From an uncultured Bacteroidota bacterium (lineage in GTDB: Bacteria; Bacteroidota; Bacteroidia; Chitinophagales; Chitinophagaceae), in NCBI GenBank assembly GCA_903825065.1, contig CAIJZG010000176.1, forward strand, positions 1 to 5,594: 5,594 nucleotides of DNA, given 5' to 3'. The translations under genes were made by a program, and so were the position numbers. Shown piece after piece: positions 1 through 5,594 of the stretch. Below the pieces are notes generated by a model. It searched no databases. It worked only from the letters and a program-made list of their open reading frames with translations, and was not told the origin of the DNA. How positions within the stretch are numbered: position 1 is the first letter of the stretch; the number at the start of each line of letters is the position of its first letter.

Positions 1-96
1 TGTATTTTCAAAATAAACTCCATTTACTGGAGCTACAAATTGCCCACCGATAAAATTATCGTAATGGGGCTTGAAACTAGGTTTTGGCTGTGGCAT
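1..96 (-). CDS. Aldehyde dehydrogenase, N-terminal fragment (3' end outside window)
   Basis: The reverse strand from the ATG at 96-94 is open to the window edge and encodes 32 residues beginning MPQPKPSFKPHYDNF, followed by IGGQFVAPVNGVYFENT. The pattern F-K-x-x-Y-x-N-[FY]-I-G-G-x-[FW]-V-x-P-x-x-G-x-Y-F-E-N is the typical N-terminus of NAD(P)-dependent aldehyde dehydrogenases. It most resembles the acetaldehyde dehydrogenase type (ExaC/AcoD-like), which oxidises short aliphatic aldehydes to acids in the cytoplasm. The catalytic Cys and Glu and the cofactor-binding region lie outside the window, so substrate and subtype are inference. The start is the only ATG near the conserved block. No Shine-Dalgarno sequence precedes it, only an A-rich leader. 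It has the same orientation as the hyp genes, 120 bp downstream of hypE, so it may have its own promoter or receive read-through. Confidence 0.8.
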   Translation of the reverse strand, partial: MPQPKPSFKPHYDNFIGGQFVAPVNGVYFENT

Positions 97-216
97 ATCG
101 TTTGTTTTAAATGGTATTACAACAGTAATTATTAAATAATTTCTGTGATAGCACTATTCAATCAAATGATAGCATTATGATAAATTGAAAATAAATTTAT
201 AGAGTCAAGCCTATGT
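97..216 (-). other. Intergenic region between hypE and the aldehyde dehydrogenase gene
   Basis: These 120 bp are very AT-rich and contain no ORF. They must hold the end of the hyp transcript and any promoter of the aldehyde dehydrogenase gene. I find no GC-rich hairpin followed by a T-run. The best hairpin is a 7-bp, all-A/T inverted repeat (180-186 with 194-200), too weak to call a terminator. On the minus strand TTGACT lies just after the hypE stop, with TATCAT 20 bp further on. That spacing is too long for a convincing sigma70 promoter, and I see no clean Bacteroidota-type TAnnTTTG element. A short phased direct repeat lies here (separate entry). Confidence 0.6.
146..174. repeat. Direct repeat TGATAGCA, two copies 21 bp apart
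   Basis: The plus strand carries TGATAGCA at 146-153 and again at 167-174, start-to-start distance 21 bp, close to two turns of the helix. A partial third copy, TGATAAAT, begins at 178, 11 bp (one turn) further on. The repeats lie 50-78 bp upstream of the first complete base of the aldehyde dehydrogenase start codon. Same-face spacing is what a dimeric or tandem-binding regulator would need, so an operator is possible. The repeat is short and the DNA AT-rich, so chance is not excluded. Confidence 0.3.
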
Positions 217-1281
217 TTAACAGATTCTTGGAAGTTGCTCACCAGTTAAATATCCTACCACTCGGTGACCACCAATTCTGCTTTTCATCATCACTTTTCC
301 TGCATGTGTATCTGTTACCTCACCTATAATTCGAGCATTCAAACCGTTTTCATCTTTTTGTAAAAGCTCTAATACTTTATTAGCAACTTCTTTTTTTACA
401 ATGGCTACAAATAATCCCTCGTTCGCAACATATAGTGGGTCAAGACCTAGCATTTCACATGCACCTTCTACCTGATCGTCAATTGGAATACTATTTTGAT
501 CAATCACAAATCCCAATTTTCTAATTTCTGCCAATTCATTTAATACTGAAGCTAATCCGCCTCTTGTTGGGTCGCGCAAAAACTTTATATCTTCCCCTAG
601 TTCTTCTATTAATGCGATAATGGTATGATTAAGATTATTTGAATCACTTACAATATCCGTTTCAAATTCTAAACCCTCTCTTTTACTCATAATGGCAATT
701 CCATGTTGCGCTATGTTTCCGGAAATAATAATTTGATCTCCAACTTCGATACGATTATGATGGATATTGGCTTTGGGATGTATGATTCCAATACCAGAAG
801 TATTAATAAATATCTGGTCTCCTTTACCTCTTTCTACCACTTTAGTATCTCCAGTAACAATTTTCACACCTGCTTTGTCAATAGCTCTTTTTATGCCATT
901 TAAAACGATCCAAAATGATTCCATTGTCATTCCTTCTTCAATGATAAATGCCAGAGAAAGGTATTTTGCTTCCGCACCACACATCGCAAGATCATTTACT
1001 GTTCCATAAATAGCAAGTTCACCAATATTACCTCCTGGGAAAAAAATAGGAGAGATCACATAACTATCTGTACTGAATGCAGTTTTTCCTTCAAGAGAAA
1101 AACTAGCACCATCATGTTGTTGATCAAGTAGATCGTTTTTCAAAATGTCAAAGACACCACTTTGTAGTAATCGGTGAGTTAATAAACCTCCGCTGCCATG
1201 ACCAAGTGTTATAACGTCAAAGTCGAATTTTGGCATTGGGCAGGATAACTGAAAACTATTTAGATTTGTCAATTTATTCAA
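217..1281 (-). CDS. hypE: HypE, carbamoyl dehydratase for hydrogenase cyanide ligand synthesis
   Basis: HypE receives a carbamoyl group from HypF on its C-terminal cysteine and dehydrates it with ATP to a thiocyanate, which is passed to iron on the HypC-HypD complex. The 354-residue protein has the PurM/SelD-type ATP-binding fold motifs: LGHGSGG (26-32), STDSYVISPIFFPGG (70-84), VNDLAMCGA (95-103), VTGDTKVVERGKGD (142-155), RDPTRGGLAS (236-245) and NEG (287-289). It ends in GEQLPRIC, so the acceptor Cys354 is present and the C-terminus is intact. The start used here is TTG at 1281-1279, right after a run of seven A's. No ATG lies between the upstream in-frame stop (1326-1324) and codon 16 (ATG at 1236-1234). 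I prefer the TTG because residues 11-18 (QLSCPMPK) resemble a conserved leader in related HypE proteins. TTG at 1272 is another option. It lies 17 bp after hypD and is last in the hyp operon. Confidence 0.96.
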   Translation of the reverse strand: MNKLTNLNSFQLSCPMPKFDFDVITLGHGSGGLLTHRLLQSGVFDILKNDLLDQQHDGASFSLEGKTAFSTDSYVISPIFFPGGNIGELAIYGTVNDLAMCGAEAKYLSLAFIIEEGMTMESFWIVLNGIKRAIDKAGVKIVTGDTKVVERGKGDQIFINTSGIGIIHPKANIHHNRIEVGDQIIISGNIAQHGIAIMSKREGLEFETDIVSDSNNLNHTIIALIEELGEDIKFLRDPTRGGLASVLNELAEIRKLGFVIDQNSIPIDDQVEGACEMLGLDPLYVANEGLFVAIVKKEVANKVLELLQKDENGLNARIIGEVTDTHAGKVMMKSRIGGHRVVGYLTGEQLPRIC

Positions 1282-1298
1282 TTTTTTTATCAGACAAT

Positions 1299-2399
1299 TT
1301 ATTGTTGTGCAATGGTATCCGAACTATAATGATAATAGGCAGCACATGCTCCTTCGCTACTAACCATGGGCGCGCCAAGTGGGTGTTCAGGTTTACATTT
1401 GGATCCAAAATTTGGACATTGTTTTGGCTTCTTTAAACCCTTCATGATATCTCCACTAATGCACTCTTTATTTTCTTCAGCAAATGGAATGTCAATATGA
1501 AATTTCAACCTTGCATTATATAATTTATAACGCTCATTTACTTCAAATCCGCTTTGGGGAATAGATCCAATGCCCCTCCAAACCCGATCACTGATAGAAA
1601 ACACTTTTTGAATTGTGTCTTTGGCCATTTTATTTCCCTCTCTTAAAACAGCTCTTGAATATTGATTTTCTACTTTATATTCTTCTTTTTCGAGTTGATT
1701 TACTGCCATTAGAATTCCTTGTAAAAGATCTACAGGCTCAAAGCCCGTTACTACAATCGGAATTTTATATTTTGCAGCAACAGGATAATACTCCTCTAAT
1801 CCCATTATAGTACATACATGTCCTGCTGCTAAAAAGGCATCTATCACATTTGCTTCATCGCTCAAAATAGCTTCCATGGCAGGGGGCACTAAAACGTGTG
1901 AGGCAAGTATGCTGTAATTAAGAATGCTTTGTTGTGCAGCATGAACAACACTAAGTGCGTTTGCCGGTGCAGTAGTTTCAAAACCTACAGCAAAAAAGAT
2001 TACTTCCTTAGTAGGGTTTTGTTTCGCTAATTCTACAGCTTCTAATGGTGAATATAGTATTCTAACATCGGCACCTGCTGCTTTTGCTTCCAGTAAACTT
2101 TTATTGCTACCAGGTACCCTAAGCATATCACCAAATGAACATAATATATGATTGGGTTGTTCAGCCAGCCAAACTGCTTCATCAATTACACTCACACTAG
2201 TTACACAAACAGGACATCCAGGGCCGTGCACCATGGTTATTTTTTCAGGTAACATATCCAATATACCATTCTTCACCAAGCTATGAGTTTGACCACCACA
2301 AATTTCCATTAACGTCCAATTTTTTGTGGTGATGCGATGAAGTTCTTGAATATATTCTTTTACCAATTCAGGGTCACGGTATTCTGATAAAAATTTCAT
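1299..2399 (-). CDS. hypD: HypD, iron-sulfur scaffold for Fe(CN)2CO assembly
   Basis: HypD forms a complex with HypC that binds the iron atom, accepts cyanide from HypE thiocyanate and assembles the Fe(CN)2CO unit of [NiFe]-hydrogenase in the cytoplasm. The protein is 366 residues, a normal length for the family (about 370). Visible motifs are MEICGGQTHS (31-40, Cys34), HGPGCPVCVTS (58-68, Cys62 and Cys65), AVGFETTAPA (137-146) and VTGFEPVDLLQG (217-228). The cysteines 313, 328, 335 and 352 near the C-terminus fit the [4Fe-4S] ligands. Cys34/62/65 correspond to the redox and iron-binding cysteines known as Cys41/69/72 in E. coli HypD. The ATG at 2399-2397 begins only 2 bp after the hypC stop codon, which suggests coupled translation and equal amounts of the two partners. 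No defects seen. Confidence 0.98.
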   Translation of the reverse strand: MKFLSEYRDPELVKEYIQELHRITTKNWTLMEICGGQTHSLVKNGILDMLPEKITMVHGPGCPVCVTSVSVIDEAVWLAEQPNHILCSFGDMLRVPGSNKSLLEAKAAGADVRILYSPLEAVELAKQNPTKEVIFFAVGFETTAPANALSVVHAAQQSILNYSILASHVLVPPAMEAILSDEANVIDAFLAAGHVCTIMGLEEYYPVAAKYKIPIVVTGFEPVDLLQGILMAVNQLEKEEYKVENQYSRAVLREGNKMAKDTIQKVFSISDRVWRGIGSIPQSGFEVNERYKLYNARLKFHIDIPFAEENKECISGDIMKGLKKPKQCPNFGSKCKPEHPLGAPMVSSEGACAAYYHYSSDTIAQQ

Positions 2400-2401
2400 A
2401 T

Positions 2402-2674
2402 TTAAGAATTATTTTTTATAGAATCTGGGGTATCTAATTCTTCTACTTCTCCCATACTCTTTAAATAACTAAATGTAAGTTTAGCTTCTTCCTCATCCAC
2501 TATATTTATTGCAACGCCAACATGAACTAACACATAGTCTCCAACTTTTGCTTCTGGGACCATATACAGACTAACTTCTTTAAGGATGCCACCAAAAGAA
2601 ACTTTTCCCTTTCTAAAAGTTTCATCCAGTTGTTCCGTGATAGCGATGATTTTTCCTGGAATTGCTAGGCACAT
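2402..2674 (-). CDS. hypC: HypC, small chaperone carrying iron to the hydrogenase large subunit
   Basis: HypC (HypC/HupF family) binds HypD and iron through its N-terminal cysteine, then delivers the Fe(CN)2CO unit to the hydrogenase large-subunit precursor. The 90-residue protein starts with the signature MCLAIPG; Cys2 becomes N-terminal after Met removal and is the essential ligand. The conserved VLVHVGVAI segment (48-56) and an acidic stretch, DEEEA (60-64), follow. Length is normal for the family. The start is fixed by the signature; ATG at 2674-2672 is preceded by an A-rich leader without a Shine-Dalgarno sequence. A 44-bp AT-rich gap separates it from hypF, the largest gap inside the operon, and hypD follows after 2 bp. 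The C-terminal tail after about residue 78 is variable and polar. Only one hypC-type gene is visible. Confidence 0.97.
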   Translation of the reverse strand: MCLAIPGKIIAITEQLDETFRKGKVSFGGILKEVSLYMVPEAKVGDYVLVHVGVAINIVDEEEAKLTFSYLKSMGEVEELDTPDSIKNNS

Positions 2675-2718
2675 AGTATTTAATTTGTTGTGAGTTATAA
2701 TATTAATTGTATTCTAGA

Positions 2719-4998
2719 TTATGAGATTGCTCCAAATTTACTAAACCAAGCCATCTGCCCCATACTGATACATTCGTCATTAGGACTTAATTGCACATGA
2801 AAATAGAGTTGCCTTTTGTGTTGTAGGATTTCAATGATCAAATCAACCAATAATGCATTTTGAAATACACCTCCACTAAATGCAATTTTATCTATAAAAA
2901 AATGATTACTTGTTCTTGCAATAGCTTTAGCTAAAGAGTAGAAAAATTTCCAGGCTATTACTTCATTAGCTTCTTTTTGAAACCAATCATGTATTAACTC
3001 GTTTATCAATACTGTCCAATCAAATTCACCCTCTACTAAAGGTAAGTGGTAATAATCATAACTTTGAGTCTTACAACTTTTTGCTAAAGCTTCTAAAAGC
3101 ATAGCAGCTTCTCCTTCATAAGTACATACGGGCATTAAGCCTAAAATACAAGCAACTGCATCAATTAATCTACCCATACTGCTGGTGTAAACTAAGTTTG
3201 GTTGACGAATAACTTGCTGATAATATTGCCATTCTTGTTGGGTAAAATATTTTAGAATTAAGTTTTGTGCAAGAGGTAGATTTTGTAACACACTTAATGC
3301 AGATAACCTTGGCTCTTTACTCATTTTGTCGCCCATTAACTGGGGAAAATATTTTAAATGAGCAGCTCTTTTAATTTCACCTTGATCAAATATAAAAACT
3401 TCTCCGCCCCATATTTTTGCATCTGTTCCATAACCTGCGCCATCCCAAATAATACCAAGTATTGGTTCTTTTAAATCCAATAATTTGTTTTCTGCCATCA
3501 CTGCTGCAAAATGTGCTTCATGATGTTGGATACTCCAAATTTTTGCAGAGTATTTTAGCGATAATTCCAGGCCTTTTTCTGAAACAAAATATCTCGGATG
3601 TTTATCAATTAATATTTGCTTTGGTTTAAAGTCAATTAAACTAGAAACATGGTTCAATGCTGCATGGAAACTATCTTGTGATTCTGCTGATTCCTGATCT
3701 CCTAGAAATTGACTGATGAAAAGCATCTGTTCCTTTGAAACTGCGAATGCTGCTTTTAATTCAGCCCCCATTGCTAGAGTCTGCGCTGGTAAAGGGGTAA
3801 AGGTTATGGGGTAATAATTTGGTGCCAGTCCTCGACTTCTTCTAAGAATTATTTTTTGACCTCGATTACTAATCTGTAAAACAGAATCATCTTGCGGTGC
3901 TACTATTTCGCGGTCGTAGGTTAATATAAAATCGGCTATGGAGGTTAAAAAACTAATAGCTTCCTCATCTTTATAAATAATGGGGGAGCCGCTGATATTA
4001 GCAGAAGTTGCAATTAAAGGCTTGCCAAATTTGTCTGCAATTAATTGCAGCATCGCCGAAGAAGGCAACATAGCACCAATACTATTTAATTTAGGTGCAA
4101 TGTTATTTGTGCAAATTCTATTTTCAGGAAATGATTTTAGTGAACATAAAACTATTGGTGCTGATCTGTCTTTAAGAGCAGTTAATTCTAAAGGACTGAT
4201 TGCAAGATCTGCAATTGCCATTTCTACATCTGCATATAGAACGGCAAATGGTTTACTCGGTCTGAATTTTCGTTCTCTTAATTTTGTAATGCTTTGTTCA
4301 TTAGTTGCATCACATAAAAGATGGTATCCCCCAATACCCTTTACTGCCAAAATTTCACCCTCTTTTAATAAATTTATAAGCGTATCCAAATACTTTTTTT
4401 GATGAAATTTTATCTCTGTTCCATCTTTTTCATACAGATGCATTTCTATACAGCAATCGGGGCAACTATTGGTTTGGCTATAATAGCGGAGATCATTAAT
4501 GTCTTCATATTCATTTAAACAACTCTTACATTGTTTAAATGAATCCATAGTGGTATTCTCTCGATCGTAAGGAAATTGATTTGTTATAGAATACCTAGGC
4601 CCACAATTAACACATGTGGTGAATGGGTATTGGTATCTTTTATTGTTAGTTGATTTTATTTCTCTTCTACAATCATCACAAAGTGAAATGTCAGGTGTAA
4701 TAAGTAATTGGACTGGTTGATTGATATTACTTTTTTGAATAAAAAATCCTTTCTTTAAAATGGAGTGGAAAGCTGTTTTATGGTGTGACGTTATTAGCGC
4801 TTGTGCAGGTGGATTTTGAACGATAGATTGATAAAATTCAGTTACATCATCTTCCTTGCCGGAACAATAAATATGAACTCCATCTAATCCATTATTAACG
4901 TAGCCATCCAAATTGTATTTTGATGCTAGCTTATGCACCCAAGGTCTAAAACCCACACCCTGAACTAAACCAGTGATATGTATATGAAAAGCCTGCAT
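2719..4998 (-). CDS. hypF: HypF, carbamoyltransferase of hydrogenase maturation
   Basis: HypF converts carbamoyl phosphate and ATP to carbamoyl adenylate and transfers the carbamoyl group to the C-terminal cysteine of HypE. The 759 residues match the usual length (about 750) and domain order. The acylphosphatase domain (1-~90) has VQGVGFRPWVHKLA with Arg18 and Asn36. Two zinc sites follow: Cys107/110/129/132 and Cys157/160/179/182, both C-x2-C-x18-C-x2-C. The YrdC/Sua5-like domain (~200-390) has KGIGGYHLLCDA, RKFRPSKPFAVL, TSANISGSPI, DDSV and LRRSRGLAP. The Kae1-like domain (~405-759) has GAELKAAF, QHHEAHFAAVMAE (His492, His493, His496), WDGAGYGTD, SSMGRLIDAVA, YEGEAA and SGGVFQN. Some positions differ from the enterobacterial form: YYSQTNSCPDCC replaces the FHAQPNACP-C-G segment, and SPNDEC replaces P-x-N-D-G-G. 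These look lineage-specific and not damaging. ATG at 4998 lies 10 bp after hypB and partly within a stem-loop (separate entry). Confidence 0.98.
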   Translation of the reverse strand: MQAFHIHITGLVQGVGFRPWVHKLASKYNLDGYVNNGLDGVHIYCSGKEDDVTEFYQSIVQNPPAQALITSHHKTAFHSILKKGFFIQKSNINQPVQLLITPDISLCDDCRREIKSTNNKRYQYPFTTCVNCGPRYSITNQFPYDRENTTMDSFKQCKSCLNEYEDINDLRYYSQTNSCPDCCIEMHLYEKDGTEIKFHQKKYLDTLINLLKEGEILAVKGIGGYHLLCDATNEQSITKLRERKFRPSKPFAVLYADVEMAIADLAISPLELTALKDRSAPIVLCSLKSFPENRICTNNIAPKLNSIGAMLPSSAMLQLIADKFGKPLIATSANISGSPIIYKDEEAISFLTSIADFILTYDREIVAPQDDSVLQISNRGQKIILRRSRGLAPNYYPITFTPLPAQTLAMGAELKAAFAVSKEQMLFISQFLGDQESAESQDSFHAALNHVSSLIDFKPKQILIDKHPRYFVSEKGLELSLKYSAKIWSIQHHEAHFAAVMAENKLLDLKEPILGIIWDGAGYGTDAKIWGGEVFIFDQGEIKRAAHLKYFPQLMGDKMSKEPRLSALSVLQNLPLAQNLILKYFTQQEWQYYQQVIRQPNLVYTSSMGRLIDAVACILGLMPVCTYEGEAAMLLEALAKSCKTQSYDYYHLPLVEGEFDWTVLINELIHDWFQKEANEVIAWKFFYSLAKAIARTSNHFFIDKIAFSGGVFQNALLVDLIIEILQHKRQLYFHVQLSPNDECISMGQMAWFSKFGAIS

Positions 4999-5018
4999 GA
5001 AAGGAGTTTTAAGCAGGC
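4991..5018 (-). promoter_or_regulatory. Stem-loop spanning the hypB stop and hypF start codon
   Basis: On the transcript, GCCTGC (5018-5013) can pair with GCAGGC (4996-4991), a perfect 6-bp stem with five G-C pairs and one U-A pair around a 16-nt loop, followed by UUUU. The left arm lies in the last sense codons of hypB (Thr-Pro-Ala). The right arm starts at the G of the hypF AUG and covers codons 2-3. A folded stem would hide the hypF start until ribosomes finishing hypB open it, so translational coupling is a reasonable inference. The U-run also makes it a weak candidate attenuator. The long loop and short stem limit stability. Neither role is proven by sequence alone. Confidence 0.35.
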
Positions 5019-5594
5019 GTTAATACTTTACTTTTTAACCAGTCGTACCATTGTTGCATTCCTTCACCACTTGTACAACTTAATTCGATAATCTCAAGGG
5101 AAGGATTAATTTTTCTGGCGTATTCTTTTGCCTTCTCTACATCAAACTTAACATAGGGAAGAAGATCGATTTTGTTGATAATGCAAATTGTTGAAGTGTG
5201 AAACATGTCAGGATACTTTAATGGCTTATCATCTCCTTCTGTTACGCTAATCACCACAGCTCTCTCCTGTTCTCCTAAATCGAACATTGCTGGACATACC
5301 AGGTTGCCAACATTCTCTATAAACAAAATACTATCTGCCTGCAATTTCATTCCTTGAACTGCGTGTAACACCATATGGGCGTCTAAATGGCAACCCTTAC
5401 CTGTATTTATTTGAGTAACTTTTGTGCCAGTAGCATGAATGCGATCTGCATCATTCGCGGTTTGTTGATCTCCCTCAATAACTGCAAAAGAAAGACTGCC
5501 TTTTAAATCAGTTAGCGTCTTTTCTAATAGTGTTGTTTTACCTGATCCTGGGGAACTCACTAAATTTATGGCAAGTATATTTCTTCCTTCAAAA
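5009..5594 (-). CDS. hypB: HypB, GTPase nickel chaperone (5' end outside window)
   Basis: HypB is the G3E/SIMIBI-class GTPase that, together with HypA, inserts nickel into the hydrogenase large subunit after the Fe(CN)2CO unit is in place. The frame stays open to the window edge, giving 194 residues of the G domain starting FEGRNILAINLVSS. Fragment positions: P-loop SSPGSGKTT (13-21), EGDQQTANDADRI (40-52), GKGCHLDAH (66-73, Cys68-His69), ENVGNLVCPAMFDLGE (93-108, Cys100), NKID (140-143) and SCTSGEGM (172-179). Cys68, His69 and Cys100 match the metal site of the E. coli G domain (Cys166, His167, Cys198). A GTG at 5560-5558 lies just before the P-loop but is internal: the conserved N-x-L-x-S-S strand continues upstream. 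The N-terminal region, which may carry a His-rich or CxxCGC metal-binding stretch, cannot be seen. hypF follows after 10 bp. Confidence 0.97.
   Translation of the reverse strand, partial: FEGRNILAINLVSSPGSGKTTLLEKTLTDLKGSLSFAVIEGDQQTANDADRIHATGTKVTQINTGKGCHLDAHMVLHAVQGMKLQADSILFIENVGNLVCPAMFDLGEQERAVVISVTEGDDKPLKYPDMFHTSTICIINKIDLLPYVKFDVEKAKEYARKINPSLEIIELSCTSGEGMQQWYDWLKSKVLTPA

Noticed and set aside
141..185. CRP- or FNR-type binding site in the hypE-aldehyde dehydrogenase gap
   Set aside because: A TGTGA half-site (144-148) and a TTGAT (minus strand) are present, but neither has the required second half at the correct spacing.
180..200. Inverted repeat ATAAATT / AATTTAT after hypE as a terminator
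   Set aside because: The stem is seven A/T pairs only, with no GC and no following T-run on the transcript. This is expected by chance in such AT-rich DNA.
703..1009. Plus-strand ORFs of 66 and 80 codons opposite hypE
   Set aside because: Both overlap conserved hypE coding sequence in antisense and overlap each other in different frames; they are chance open frames.
1270..1297. TTGTC / GACAA inverted repeat around the hypE start
   Set aside because: Only five pairs with a 22-nt loop, mostly A/T, so it is unlikely to form a stable structure.
1230..1810. Plus-strand ORFs of 68 and 65 codons opposite the hypE start and hypD
   Set aside because: They are antisense to conserved hypD or hypE motifs, with no family resemblance or supporting context.
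2675..2718. Internal promoter between hypF and hypC
   Set aside because: The 44 bp are AT-rich but show no paired promoter elements at proper spacing; the gap is consistent with simple operon spacing.
3980..4402. Plus-strand ORF of 140 codons opposite hypF
   Set aside because: It is antisense to the YrdC-like domain of hypF, whose motifs (TSANISGSPI, RKFRPSKPFAVL) are clear on the other strand. It shows no recognisable domain or leader of its own.
5558..5560. GTG as the start codon of hypB
   Set aside because: It would begin the protein at the P-loop and cut off the preceding beta strand (ILAINLV). The frame stays open to the window edge with family-typical sequence, so the true start is outside the window.

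Overview
The window holds most of a [NiFe]-hydrogenase maturation (hyp) operon, all on the minus strand. In transcription order it is hypB (5' end cut off by the window's right edge), hypF, hypC, hypD and hypE. After a 120-bp intergenic gap, the first 32 codons of an aldehyde dehydrogenase gene, also on the minus strand, run off the left edge. Nothing on the plus strand looks like a real gene.

Layout from right to left: hypB 5594-5009 (partial), 10 bp, hypF 4998-2719, 44 bp, hypC 2674-2402, 2 bp, hypD 2399-1299, 17 bp, hypE 1281-217, gap 216-97, aldehyde dehydrogenase 96-1 (partial). The tight spacing and shared strand point to one transcript. A hypA-like gene and hydrogenase structural genes are not visible here and could lie beyond the right edge, but that is inference.

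How the genes work together (known from the families): HypF uses carbamoyl phosphate and ATP to carbamoylate the C-terminal cysteine of HypE. HypE dehydrates it to a thiocyanate. The HypC-HypD complex carries the iron that receives the cyanide and CO ligands and delivers Fe(CN)2CO to the hydrogenase large subunit. HypB is the GTPase metallochaperone that, with HypA, supplies nickel. All the key residues I could check are present: the HypE C-terminal PRIC, HypC Cys2, HypD Cys34/62/65 plus four iron-sulfur cysteines, the two four-cysteine zinc sites of HypF, and the HypB P-loop and Cys-His/Cys metal site. The set therefore looks functional.

Organism: the DNA is clearly AT-rich, and the genes start after A-rich leaders without Shine-Dalgarno sequences. 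Several HypF motif variants (YYSQTNSCP, GDKMSKEPRLSAL, NDEC) look to me like Bacteroidota versions of the family. I suggest a Bacteroidota bacterium with moderate confidence; this rests on recall, not a search.

I see no novel multi-gene system. The points most worth a second look are a GC stem-loop spanning the hypB stop and hypF start, the non-ATG start of hypE, and a phased direct repeat upstream of the aldehyde dehydrogenase gene.
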